DNA of 64,000 bases. It comes from Chryseobacterium sp. 7. Lineage in GTDB: Bacteria; Bacteroidota; Bacteroidia; Flavobacteriales; Weeksellaceae. Where the stretch lies: the NCBI RefSeq assembly GCF_003663845.1, contig NZ_RCCA01000001.1, positions 2,418,001 to 2,482,000 on the forward strand. The letters are read 5' to 3'. Under the pieces are notes generated by a model, which had not been told where the DNA came from, did no database searches, and was given only the letters and a program-made list of their open reading frames with translations. Of the stretch, positions 52,690-60,146 are shown piece by piece. The translations under genes were made by a program, and so were the position numbers. Position 1 is the first letter of the stretch, and each line of letters begins with the position of its first letter.

Positions 52690-53061
52690 ATGTCTGATAT
52701 GCAAAAAGAAAAACTACGTACAGTAAGAAAAATGAAAGGATATACCCAGCAGGAATTGGCTGATGTAATCCCCACTGACGTCTCCAATTATAGCAGAAAA
52801 GAAAGTGGCGGGGTATCTATAACACAGACAGAATGGCAAAAGCTTGCTAAATTTTTAGAGGTTCCTGTAGAGGAAATTTATGAAGAGGAAGAAGCAAAAT
52901 TCATTATCGAGAATCCGGTTTTTACTGACAATACTGGAGTCAATGTAGGTAATAATATTGCTACAACAAATATCAATAATGAATTAAGCATAGAAATTAT
53001 AAAAACGATGCAGGAATATATCGGTTTGTTGAAAGAAGAAATCAACAGATTGAAAAAATAA
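52690..53061 (+). CDS. XRE family transcriptional regulator
   Basis: 123 aa from the ATG at 52690; an upstream in-frame start at 52621 would add a hydrophobic low-complexity leader and is rejected. HTH_3 domain at residues 8-65 (LRTVRKMKGYTQQELADVIP, NYSRKESGGVSITQTEW), then a linker and a C-terminal coiled coil (ELSIEIIKTMQEYIGLLKEEINRLKK). Divergent from ssb/HRDC, so may regulate them and itself. Terminator follows at 53103. Confidence 0.85.
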   Translation: MSDMQKEKLRTVRKMKGYTQQELADVIPTDVSNYSRKESGGVSITQTEWQKLAKFLEVPVEEIYEEEEAKFIIENPVFTDNTGVNVGNNIATTNINNELSIEIIKTMQEYIGLLKEEINRLKK

Positions 53062-53102
53062 GCTGAGATACTTCCGCACCGAAGCATGATACAATAAAAT
53101 AT

Positions 53103-53131
53103 AAAAGCGTTCCTCAATGGAGCGCTTTTTT
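53103..53131 (+). terminator. Terminator after XRE gene
   Basis: AAAAGCGTTCC, loop TCAAT, GGAGCGCTTTTTT: 11-bp stem with one wobble plus T tract. Confidence 0.85.
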
Positions 53132-53514
53132 AGGTCATAGACTATTAAAAAGGCACCCAATACAATTATTGAATACCTTTCACTTAATCATGTAATTTAA
53201 AATTGGAATTTATGTCTTTTCACTTTCCACAATATGTTTTGAAACAAGTAAGAATTTTTAATTAAAATATAACTATTTATGAATATCAAATTTATAAAAA
53301 AACACGATTATGTGAAATAAAAATTAAATTTATTTGTATGAAAATAAGCAAGTTATACACAAAAACATCATTATGTAAGTGAATTATTTTTTCAAAATAT
53401 TGATGAGTACTGCTTATTTATAACAAAAGTCTTCACATAAAAAAGTTTTCAAGAAAATATCATAATGAGAACAAACAAGGTCTAAAGCTATCCATTTACA
53501 AACGGATAATTCCG

Positions 53515-53584
53515 TATCTTTGACAAGCGGGCTGTAATGGACACAATTATGAGAAAATTTATATAATTATCATATTTACAGCCA
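53515..53584 (+). promoter_or_regulatory. Candidate -7 box and structured leader of HPP-family gene
   Basis: TATCTTTG (53515-53522) fits TAnnTTTG. Immediately downstream, GGCTGTAA (53529-53536) and TTACAGCC (53577-53584) are perfect inverted arms, with an inner AATTAT/ATAATT pair, giving a possible 56-base hairpin in the 5' leader. The wider gap 53062-53628 is A/T-rich with no gene. Confidence 0.4.
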
Positions 53585-53628
53585 TTTGCATAAAATCTAA
53601 TTTAAATTATAAAAAGAAAGAAGACGCA

Positions 53629-54222
53629 ATGAAGAAGAGCATCAAAAGAACATTCAGGGTTTCAAAATATGTGATTTATAAAGAAACACTTGTTGATTAC
53701 AAGGAACATTTCTGGTCATTTTTGGGTGCATTTTTCGGAATCGGGATCATTGCATTCATCCAGTCTCATACTATTACAGAAACTGAGAATATCTTTCTGA
53801 TCGGTTCTTTTGGAGCATCAAGTGTTCTTATTTATGGAGCCATACAGAGTCCGTTGGCACAGCCCAGAAATCTTATCGGCGGACATGTTCTGTCTGCATT
53901 AGTAGGTGTTACAGTTTATCAGTTTGTTCCGCATATTATCTGGCTTTCGGCGCCTTTAGCAGTGGCATTTTCTATTGTACTGATGCAGTATACCAAGACT
54001 TTGCATCCACCAGGCGGCGCTACGGCCCTGATTGCAGTAAGCTCTACAGGGAAAATTCCGGAATTGGGATATTGGTATGTTCTTTCCCCTGTTCTTTCCG
54101 GGTGCATTATTCTTTTGATAGTAGCCTTATTTTTTAACAATATTACCCCGAACAGAAGTTATCCTACTCACAGCATGTTCAAAAAACTGCTGAAAAAAAG
54201 ACACAAACATCACTTAAAATAA
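53629..54222 (+). CDS. HPP family integral membrane protein
   Basis: 197 aa with about five hydrophobic segments (for example FWSFLGAFFGIGIIAFIQSH and ILLIVALFFNNI). The family motif HPPGGATALIAV is present, as are LIGSFGASSVLIYG and PLAQPRNLIGGHVLSAL. HPP proteins have been linked to nitrite/anion transport in cyanobacteria and plants; the substrate here is not known. The basic C-terminal tail is KKRHKHHLK. The next gene begins 5 bases later. Confidence 0.85.
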   Translation: MKKSIKRTFRVSKYVIYKETLVDYKEHFWSFLGAFFGIGIIAFIQSHTITETENIFLIGSFGASSVLIYGAIQSPLAQPRNLIGGHVLSALVGVTVYQFVPHIIWLSAPLAVAFSIVLMQYTKTLHPPGGATALIAVSSTGKIPELGYWYVLSPVLSGCIILLIVALFFNNITPNRSYPTHSMFKKLLKKRHKHHLK

Positions 54223-54227
54223 AGATC

Positions 54228-54572
54228 ATGAATTGTCTGGAATGTGGCGAAAAAATCATCGGAAGATCAGATAAAAAATTCTGCAACGATGCCTGCCGGA
54301 ACGCCTATAACAATAAGCAGAATAAGGACTCAAGCAATCTGATGCGGAATGTGAACAACAAGCTCCGTAAGAATTACCGTATCCTGATGGAAATAAATAC
54401 CGATGGCAAAACAAAAGTTCCAAAATCCAGACTGGATGGCTTGGGTTTTGATTTCGATTATTTTACCAATCTGAAAGTTTATAAAAACGGCTCTGAATAC
54501 AAGTTTATTTATGATTACGGCTATAAACTTCTGGAAGATGATTTTGTTCTGATTGTAAAAAACCAGGCATAA
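54228..54572 (+). CDS. Small zinc-ribbon protein, function unknown
   Basis: 114 aa. The N-terminus holds a zinc finger-like motif CLECGEK...KKFCNDACRNAYNNK (CxxC-Cx3C), then a basic helix and a C-terminal beta-rich half (GLGFDFDYFTNLKVYKNGSEYKF). Similar small proteins occur widely in Bacteroidota but I know no function. It lies between HPP and TIGR01777 genes in a close same-strand run. Confidence 0.72.
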   Translation: MNCLECGEKIIGRSDKKFCNDACRNAYNNKQNKDSSNLMRNVNNKLRKNYRILMEINTDGKTKVPKSRLDGLGFDFDYFTNLKVYKNGSEYKFIYDYGYKLLEDDFVLIVKNQA

Positions 54573-54598
54573 CCCACACACACCACAAATCTATTATT

Positions 54599-55504
54599 AT
54601 GAAAGAAGTTGTTCTAATTACCGGTGCCGGAGGCATGATTGCCAAAGAACTGGCAAAAAAAATAGGCAGAGAATATGAAGTCAGGTTTCTGACGCGAAAA
54701 AAAGCACATGATCATGAATATGAATGGGATATTAAAAAAGGAAGTATAGATGAAACTGCTTTTGAGAATGTTTCCCACATCATTCATCTTGCGGGTGCCA
54801 ATATTTCAGAAAAGCGATGGACCCCGGAAAGAAAAAGAGAATTGATCTCCAGCCGTGTAGATTCTGCAGAACTGCTCCGAACAACTTTAAGAAAAAATAA
54901 GATAAAGCTAAAGTCTTTTATTTCAGCTTCGGGAATCAATTTTTATGGCACAGAAACTTCAAAAAAAATTTATACCGAAAACGACCCGCCTGGTAATGAT
55001 TTTCTAAGTGAGGTAGTTGTTTTATGGGAAAGAGCCGCTGACGATTTCAAAGAACAGGATCTGGCGGAAAGAGTTGTGAAAATAAGAACTGCTGTTGTTC
55101 TATCTGAAAAAGACGGTGCTTTAAAGAAAATGATCCCTCCTGTTCAATATTATATTGGTTCTCCGCTGGGAAGCGGCAAACAATATATGCCATGGGTTCA
55201 TCTTGAAGATATCTGCTCTATCTATGAATTTGCTTTAAAAAATTCAGCAATGGATGGCGCCTATAATGCTGTATCTCCACAACATGCCACCAATAAAGAG
55301 CTAACGAAAAAAATCGCTCAAGTACTTGGCAAACCTTTATTTATGCCTAATGTTCCCGGATTTGTTTTGAAACTTCTCTTTGGAGAACTCTCTACAGCTA
55401 TTCTGGAAGGTTCCAGAGCTTCTTCAAAAAAAATTCAGGATGCCGGTTTCCATTTTAAATTTCCGGATCTGGAAAATGCTTTAAGAGATCTTTTAAAGAA
55501 ATAA
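54599..55504 (+). CDS. TIGR01777-family NAD(P)-dependent oxidoreductase (extended SDR)
   Basis: 301 aa. Rossmann glycine motif ITGAGGMIAKELAKKIG, IIHLAGANISEKRWTPERK, and a C-terminal DUF1731 domain (MPNVPGFVLKLLFGELSTAILEGSRASSKK). This is the YfcH/SulA-like epimerase-fold family, whose substrate is undefined. The catalytic Tyr is in SGINFYGTE. Starts 26 bases after the zinc-ribbon gene. Confidence 0.9.
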   Translation: MKEVVLITGAGGMIAKELAKKIGREYEVRFLTRKKAHDHEYEWDIKKGSIDETAFENVSHIIHLAGANISEKRWTPERKRELISSRVDSAELLRTTLRKNKIKLKSFISASGINFYGTETSKKIYTENDPPGNDFLSEVVVLWERAADDFKEQDLAERVVKIRTAVVLSEKDGALKKMIPPVQYYIGSPLGSGKQYMPWVHLEDICSIYEFALKNSAMDGAYNAVSPQHATNKELTKKIAQVLGKPLFMPNVPGFVLKLLFGELSTAILEGSRASSKKIQDAGFHFKFPDLENALRDLLKK

Positions 55505-55552
55505 ATTCAAAATATAATCAATACTCATATATATAATACAGGAAATATTCTC

Positions 55553-56134
55553 ATGCAAAACCCAAATATCACTTTATTAAACACAGAAATACTTTCGGAC
55601 AACTGGTATACCTTAAACAAAGTCACTTTTTCTGTTCTGAAAAAGAACGGAACCACAGAAACCCAAAGCAGAGAGGCCTACGACCGTGGAAACGGTGCTG
55701 TAATCCTTCTTTACAATACAACCTCAAAAACAGTTATTCTCACCAGACAATTCCGCTTACCCACATATATCAACGGAAATCCTACAGGAATGCTCATTGA
55801 AGCCTGTGCCGGACTTTTGGATAATGATAATCCGGAAGACTGTATAAAAAGGGAAACGGAAGAAGAAACAGGATATAAAATTTCTAAAGTTGAAAAGATA
55901 TTTGAAGCTTATATGTCGCCCGGATCTGTAACGGAAATTCTTTATTTTTTCATTGCAGAATATTCCAGTGAAATGAAAATTAATGACGGGGGCGGGCTGG
56001 AAGAAGAAGGAGAACATATCGAAGTTTTAGAACTTCCTTTTGAAGAAAGCCTGAAAATGATTAACACAGGAGAAATCAAAGATGCCAAAACCATTATGCT
56101 TTTGCAGCATTTGAGGATCAAAAGAATTATGTAA
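55553..56134 (+). CDS. NUDIX hydrolase (NudK/ADP-sugar pyrophosphatase-like)
   Basis: 193 aa. The Nudix box is [22 protein letters not shown] (REx2EE core intact), preceded by [26 protein letters not shown] and followed by [18 protein letters not shown]. The family hydrolyses GDP-mannose or ADP-sugars; ADP-glucose is tempting given the glycogen genes 30 kb away, but there is no direct link. 48 bases after the SDR gene. Confidence 0.88.
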   Translation: MQNPNITLLNTEILSDNWYTLNKVTFSVLKKNGTTETQSREAYDRGNGAVILLYNTTSKTVILTRQFRLPTYINGNPTGMLIEACAGLLDNDNPEDCIKRETEEETGYKISKVEKIFEAYMSPGSVTEILYFFIAEYSSEMKINDGGGLEEEGEHIEVLELPFEESLKMINTGEIKDAKTIMLLQHLRIKRIM

Positions 56135-56234
56135 CAGTTTATAAATGATGATTGATTAATGATCATTGATATTTAAAAACTACATATTTAAATAAAAACA
56201 TTACCTTATAACTCTTATTTTAAACTATTAACAG

Positions 56235-56609
56235 ATGATTGAACATGTAAAGCTTGCCATTAATCCCAAATTCCAGGATTGGGTTCTTTTTGAAAACGGT
56301 ACTTATATTATTTTTGATGACATCACTACTATCGAAGATGTAAAAGAGGAATCTATAAAGTTAATGAAAGAATTCGGGCCGGTTTCAGCCGGAGGTCCTG
56401 CCGGCGATTTCAGTGTGATCCATTTAAATCTTACTGAAGGATGGCTGGTTTCCGGACATGGATATGGTATGTATACGTATGTACATCCTTCCGAACTGGA
56501 CAGCGAATCCCCGAATGATCTTGAAATAGGCCTTTATGGCAGATCTAAGAGAGATTCTGATGGTCAGAATCCCGAAATCATTCATATCAACAGCGCTGAA
56601 ACTTTATAA
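56235..56609 (+). CDS. Hypothetical cytosolic protein
   Basis: 124 aa, acidic, no signal or membrane segment. A central Gly-rich stretch (FGPVSAGGPAGDFSVIHLNL) and WLVSGHGYGMYTYVHPSEL suggest a compact alpha/beta fold. Not recognised. It precedes a DUF2750-like gene by 63 bases, in a run of small same-strand genes; such pairs often occur in immunity or polymorphic-toxin neighbourhoods, but no toxin is seen here. Confidence 0.65.
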   Translation: MIEHVKLAINPKFQDWVLFENGTYIIFDDITTIEDVKEESIKLMKEFGPVSAGGPAGDFSVIHLNLTEGWLVSGHGYGMYTYVHPSELDSESPNDLEIGLYGRSKRDSDGQNPEIIHINSAETL

Positions 56610-56672
56610 ACATATACTATCAGAGTTTCCGTCATTCATTATTCATAACTTATAATTCATAATTAGATAAAA

Positions 56673-57131
56673 ATGCTCCAGGATCATATTACTGTTCAGA
56701 ACCGCTATAAAGATTTTATTAAAAAGATTAGTGAAACAGAAACAGTATACGCTTTAAAAGATGATAAGGGATATGCAACTTCCTACTCCAACGAATCAGA
56801 ATATGAAGACGGTGAACCGGTACAGATCATTTGTTTCTGGTCTGATGCTGCAAGAGCAAAATCATGCATAGAAAATGAGTGGAACAGGTATGAACCCTCT
56901 CCCATTCCTCTTAACGAGTTTGTAGAAAACTGGTGTCTGGGGATGAATAGTGACGGAGTTTTGGTTGGAACTGATTTTGACAGCAATTTATTTGGTTATG
57001 AAGCGGAACCTTTAGAATTGATCCTTGATATTATTGAGGAGTTTAAAATTTCAGGAAAATCATTGAACCTGAGAAAGTTTGAAAATATGGACGATCTGGA
57101 AATACAGATCAGAGAAGTATTGGAAGATTAA
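56673..57131 (+). CDS. DUF2750-like protein
   Basis: 152 aa. RYKDFIKKISETETVYALKD, then IICFWSDAARAKSC and FVENWCLGMNSDGVLVGTDF match the pattern of DUF2750 (a small SUFU/Imm-like fold reported near polymorphic toxin systems). The C-terminal tail is acidic. Function unknown. Followed 23 bases later by a DUF2306-like membrane protein. Confidence 0.7.
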   Translation: MLQDHITVQNRYKDFIKKISETETVYALKDDKGYATSYSNESEYEDGEPVQIICFWSDAARAKSCIENEWNRYEPSPIPLNEFVENWCLGMNSDGVLVGTDFDSNLFGYEAEPLELILDIIEEFKISGKSLNLRKFENMDDLEIQIREVLED

Positions 57132-57154
57132 AAATTTCATCATTGAAATAACTC

Positions 57155-57817
57155 ATGAAGTCGTTGGGAATAAAAACCGTTAAAGCCATTGCTTTATTTT
57201 TGGTCTTTCTTTTCAGTATTCTGATGCTGAAAACCATTTCCCAATATACTTCTTTTAATAAGCATATCGGGTTTCTGGCTTTTAAGCAACAGGTTGTAGA
57301 CAATCCGTATTGGATGACTTTTTTCTACATTCATATTTTTTCGATAACACTTTGTCTTCTGGCTGGTTTAACTCAGTTTTCAAATCGGTTTTTGGCTGAA
57401 AACAGAAACCTTCACAAGATAATCGGGAAAATATATGTTTACAATATTCTCATCATCAATGTTCCGGCCTGTTTTGTCCTTGGACTTTTTTCAAATGGAG
57501 GACTCATCGGGATTACTGGATTCCTGATACAGGATATCCTTTGGGCTTATTTCACTATTGCTGCTGTGATTTTTATCAAAAAAGGAAATATCAGCAGACA
57601 CAGAATGTATATGATCCTAAGTTATGCCGTAACCACCACAGCCATTACTTTCAGAATCATTAAAAATCTATTTTACAGCGAGGCACATCACGATTACGGG
57701 CTTTTTTATGGTTTAAATGTCTGGACCGCCCTTTTTATCAACCTTTTTATTGGTTATTTAATTCTCAAAAAAGAGGCTTTATTACCTGGAAAAATCAACG
57801 GTAGAAAAGAAAATTAA
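57155..57817 (+). CDS. DUF2306-like membrane protein
   Basis: 220 aa with about six hydrophobic segments. Conserved-looking residues are LHKIIGKIYVYNILI and ISRHRMYMILSYA with membrane-embedded His, typical of the DUF2306 family, whose histidines may bind haem or metal. Function unknown. Last in the close run of genes that starts at 53629. Confidence 0.75.
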   Translation: MKSLGIKTVKAIALFLVFLFSILMLKTISQYTSFNKHIGFLAFKQQVVDNPYWMTFFYIHIFSITLCLLAGLTQFSNRFLAENRNLHKIIGKIYVYNILIINVPACFVLGLFSNGGLIGITGFLIQDILWAYFTIAAVIFIKKGNISRHRMYMILSYAVTTTAITFRIIKNLFYSEAHHDYGLFYGLNVWTALFINLFIGYLILKKEALLPGKINGRKEN

Positions 57818-57991
57818 AAGACTGAGAAATGAAATCAGAAAAAATGATCCGATAAAAATTAAAGTGTTAAAAAAAATTTCATATTTATTATTATGAGTCC
57901 ATTTACTGAAAAAGCGCATTATCAGATAAGCAGCTCCTCCAAAAAGAGCGATAATAAAAAGAAGAAAATAATAATAGATTATGGTTTTGTG
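57782..57991 (-). other. Possible remnant of a small membrane-protein gene
   Basis: An uninterrupted 69-codon minus-strand frame with two strongly hydrophobic helices (FIIALFGGAAYLIM and FIGSFFLISFLSLLIFF) separated by a charged loop. It has no ATG upstream of its first helix and is closed by stops in front, so if coding it is degraded or uses a rare start. It overlaps the end of the DUF2306-like gene by 36 bases. The gap 57818-58376 otherwise shows no convincing gene. Confidence 0.25.
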
Positions 57992-58330
57992 TTAATTCAT
58001 GTAAATCTACTAAAAAACAACCATCAGGAAGAAGAAAAGATCTATAAACAGTACTCCATTTGCTATAACTTTTTGAATTTTATTCTATTACCCTTCAATC
58101 TAATCCAAAATCAACGTAGAAATTTATCTAAATTTATTCAAATTATCAACAACACTTCTTGTAATGTTTTTCCTTTATACTCTCCCAATCCCCTATTATA
58201 AAAGGGTTTTCAGGCAAATTAAATGTACGCTGTAGATGCTGGACAAATTCTGCAGTACAAAATCCGTATAAAATTTGCAAAATCCATTGAGAAAATCTAT
58301 TTAATCCTTTATATTTTGAATTTAAAGCCT

Positions 58331-58338
58331 TAATTTTG
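58331..58338 (+). promoter_or_regulatory. Candidate -7 element of secreted hypothetical gene
   Basis: TAATTTTG fits TAnnTTTG, about 40 bases before the start at 58377/58383. Confidence 0.5.
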
Positions 58339-58376
58339 CATAGAAATTCAGAAAATTCGGATTCTTTCAACAGGTT

Positions 58377-59147
58377 ATGTACATGAAAAAAATGATGATC
58401 GGGCTTGCTTTGGCCTTATCCATTACTATATGGGGGCAAAAAACTCCTGCAAAAGCAACTCATCTTACCCCTTACAGTTATCAGACTTTTAATTGTGACA
58501 ATCAGGGGTATTTTGATCCGGCTAAGTATAAAAAAGAAGAAATAGACGGGGTTAACAAACTTTTGTATCAGTTCAATGGGGTTGTATTTGATACCCGACC
58601 AGTTTTTAAACTGTCCCAACTTGAAGAAATCCGCCAAAACAGAGAAGCTTATCTGGAGGAACTTGAAAAGCAATATGAAGAAAAGAAAAAGGAATTGTAC
58701 AGCCTTAAAGTAATTGATCTTCCAAGATGGAAAAAATTAATGGAAGAAACCATTGATTCTTTTGAAAATGAATATCAGCTCAATAAAGAAGAAATCCTTG
58801 CCTATTCTGATCCCAGCACTCTTAAAAACAGTAAGTATTACAATACCTGCAGAGAACAGATAGATGCAGTATCTTCTCCCGACAGAGAAAAAATGTTCGC
58901 TGCCTGGAAAAATTATACCGAGCTTAAAAGTAAAAATAATGCTGACCCGAAAGGGGTAATGGCCAGGTTTGATGCTAAAATGAATGATCCTCAGAAAGAA
59001 GATTATGCCCTTATTGATTTAATTGGTCTTGGTTTTCACAATTGTGCTAACAGCAGTTTCAGACAGAAACGTGAAGACGAGGGAACCTCTTACAAGGATT
59101 TTGATAAGATTTTTACTAAGCTGAAAAGAACTTGTGATGAGCCGTAG
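58377..59147 (+). CDS. Secreted hypothetical protein with coiled coil
   Basis: 256 aa, or 254 from the second ATG at 58383 (MKKMMIGLALALSITIWGQ), which gives the cleaner signal peptide. The mature protein has a Tyr/Asn-rich N-terminus, a charged coiled-coil helix (about residues 83-110: LEEIRQNREAYLEELEKQYE) and four cysteines that may pair. No family recognised. Likely periplasmic; monocistronic. Confidence 0.7.
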   Translation: MYMKKMMIGLALALSITIWGQKTPAKATHLTPYSYQTFNCDNQGYFDPAKYKKEEIDGVNKLLYQFNGVVFDTRPVFKLSQLEEIRQNREAYLEELEKQYEEKKKELYSLKVIDLPRWKKLMEETIDSFENEYQLNKEEILAYSDPSTLKNSKYYNTCREQIDAVSSPDREKMFAAWKNYTELKSKNNADPKGVMARFDAKMNDPQKEDYALIDLIGLGFHNCANSSFRQKREDEGTSYKDFDKIFTKLKRTCDEP

Positions 59148-59363
59148 CTGAATTAAAAAATTGAAAGATTGAAGCATTTAAATATTTAAAAATATAATAG
59201 CAGTACTCAGATTGGGTACTATTTTTTGTTGATTATTTTTCCAAAAATGTGCATTCGCCGTTTAATAAGCTGTAAGAGTTAATTTTATACATTCTATTTT
59301 GCCTCCGAATATTCCCAAATAAATTAATAATGAATAAGTTATGATTTTATGGATTAAATTCCT

Positions 59364-59371
59364 TAATTTTG
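59364..59371 (+). promoter_or_regulatory. Candidate -7 element of J-domain/KTSC gene
   Basis: TAATTTTG followed by CACCCCGAAA, almost the same block as at rpsF (TAATTTTG, CACCTCGAAA). No TTG at ideal -33. Confidence 0.55.
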
Positions 59372-59396
59372 CACCCCGAAAATAAGGATTAGAGAT

Positions 59397-59843
59397 ATGA
59401 AAAAAATTGGTGAGCACAGAACGCTTCTTGGAGTAGATAAAAATGTTACTTTAAAAGAATTAAAGACCATTTACAGAAATGTGATGAAAGATACCCATCC
59501 TGATAAGTTCATTAATGATGAAGCGGGAAAGATAGAAGCTGAAGAAAAAAGCAAGTCTGTAATTGAGGCATACCACTTTTTGGTAAGTATTAATTCTGAA
59601 ACACAGGAAAAATACAAAGAAGAATATACGGAAACTACTACAAAATCTAATATTCAGGATTTTTATCTTGAGAAATCAATTTTAACGGTTCAGCATTTAA
59701 ACGGAAATATGTATGAGTATATGGGTGTTCCAAGAAATACATATATCAAAATGGTCAATTCCGATTCACCAAGCCGTTTTGCAAGAAGACACATCTATGG
59801 AAACTTCGTCTACAGAAAGTCCGGAGAGGCTATGGCAGATTAA
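59397..59843 (+). CDS. J-domain protein with C-terminal KTSC domain
   Basis: 148 aa. The J domain covers residues about 5-75, with the diagnostic HPD in MKDTHPDKFIND. The C-terminal KTSC domain (SNIQDFYLEKSILTVQHLNGNMYEYMGVPRNTYIKMV) is a small beta fold named for its Lys/Thr/Ser/Cys pattern. No DnaJ Gly/Phe or zinc region, so it is not the general DnaJ; it should recruit DnaK to a specific task. Monocistronic, closed by a terminator. Confidence 0.88.
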   Translation: MKKIGEHRTLLGVDKNVTLKELKTIYRNVMKDTHPDKFINDEAGKIEAEEKSKSVIEAYHFLVSINSETQEKYKEEYTETTTKSNIQDFYLEKSILTVQHLNGNMYEYMGVPRNTYIKMVNSDSPSRFARRHIYGNFVYRKSGEAMAD

Positions 59844-59864
59844 TTTTTTTCCATTACAATATTG

Positions 59865-59899
59865 GAAGACTTTCAGTTTATTCTGGAAGTCTTTTTTGT
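59865..59899 (+). terminator. Terminator after KTSC gene
   Basis: AAGACTTTCAG, loop TTTATT, CTGGAAGTCTTTTTT: 11-bp stem with one wobble and T tract. Confidence 0.85.
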
Positions 59900-60002
59900 T
59901 TTCAATATTATGTTTCATTTGATGTTATAGAATTAAACGGCTCCTGTGGCCACACGCTCAGGATTATAGCCCGCTCCTATTGAATATTTTTTAATTTATG
60001 GG

Positions 60003-60082
60003 TGTCATTCTGACGAAGGAAGAATCTTATTTATATAGCATTATAAGATTCTTCTCTACATTTCATTTCGTTCAGAATGACA
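60003..60082. repeat. Palindromic MITE/REP-like element with TGTCATTCTGA ends
   Basis: Outer arms TGTCATTCTGACGAA (60003-60017) and TTCGTTCAGAATGACA (60067-60082), paired with one bulge, enclose a second perfect pair GAAGAATCTTA / TAAGATTCTTC. The whole 80 bases fold back on themselves. TGTCATTCTGA-ended palindromes are a known style of Bacteroidota intergenic repeat. The rest of 59844-60146 has terminators only. Confidence 0.75.
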
Positions 60083-60090
60083 TTTACCAA

Positions 60091-60126
60091 CAAAAAAAGC
60101 CGCATCAAAAAATGATACGGCTTTTA
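60091..60126 (-). terminator. Terminator of RND efflux operon
   Basis: Minus-strand AAAAGCCGTATC, loop, GATGCGGCTTTTTTT: 12-bp stem with one mismatch and a T7 tract. Confidence 0.8.
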
Positions 60127-60146
60127 GGTTAATTAAAGGTCTAATT

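Noticed and set aside
56235..57131. Toxin-immunity pair
   Set aside because: DUF2750-like and small acidic proteins occur near polymorphic toxins, but no toxin, RHS or secretion gene is in the window.
57893..58201. 102-codon + strand open frame in the gap after the DUF2306-like gene
   Set aside because: Composition is Lys/Asn/Ser-rich as expected of random A/T-rich DNA, with no domain, conserved spacing or promoter.
58146..58370. 74-codon minus-strand open frame
   Set aside because: It runs antisense through the -7 promoter box and leader of the gene at 58377 and has no recognisable family, so I take it as chance.
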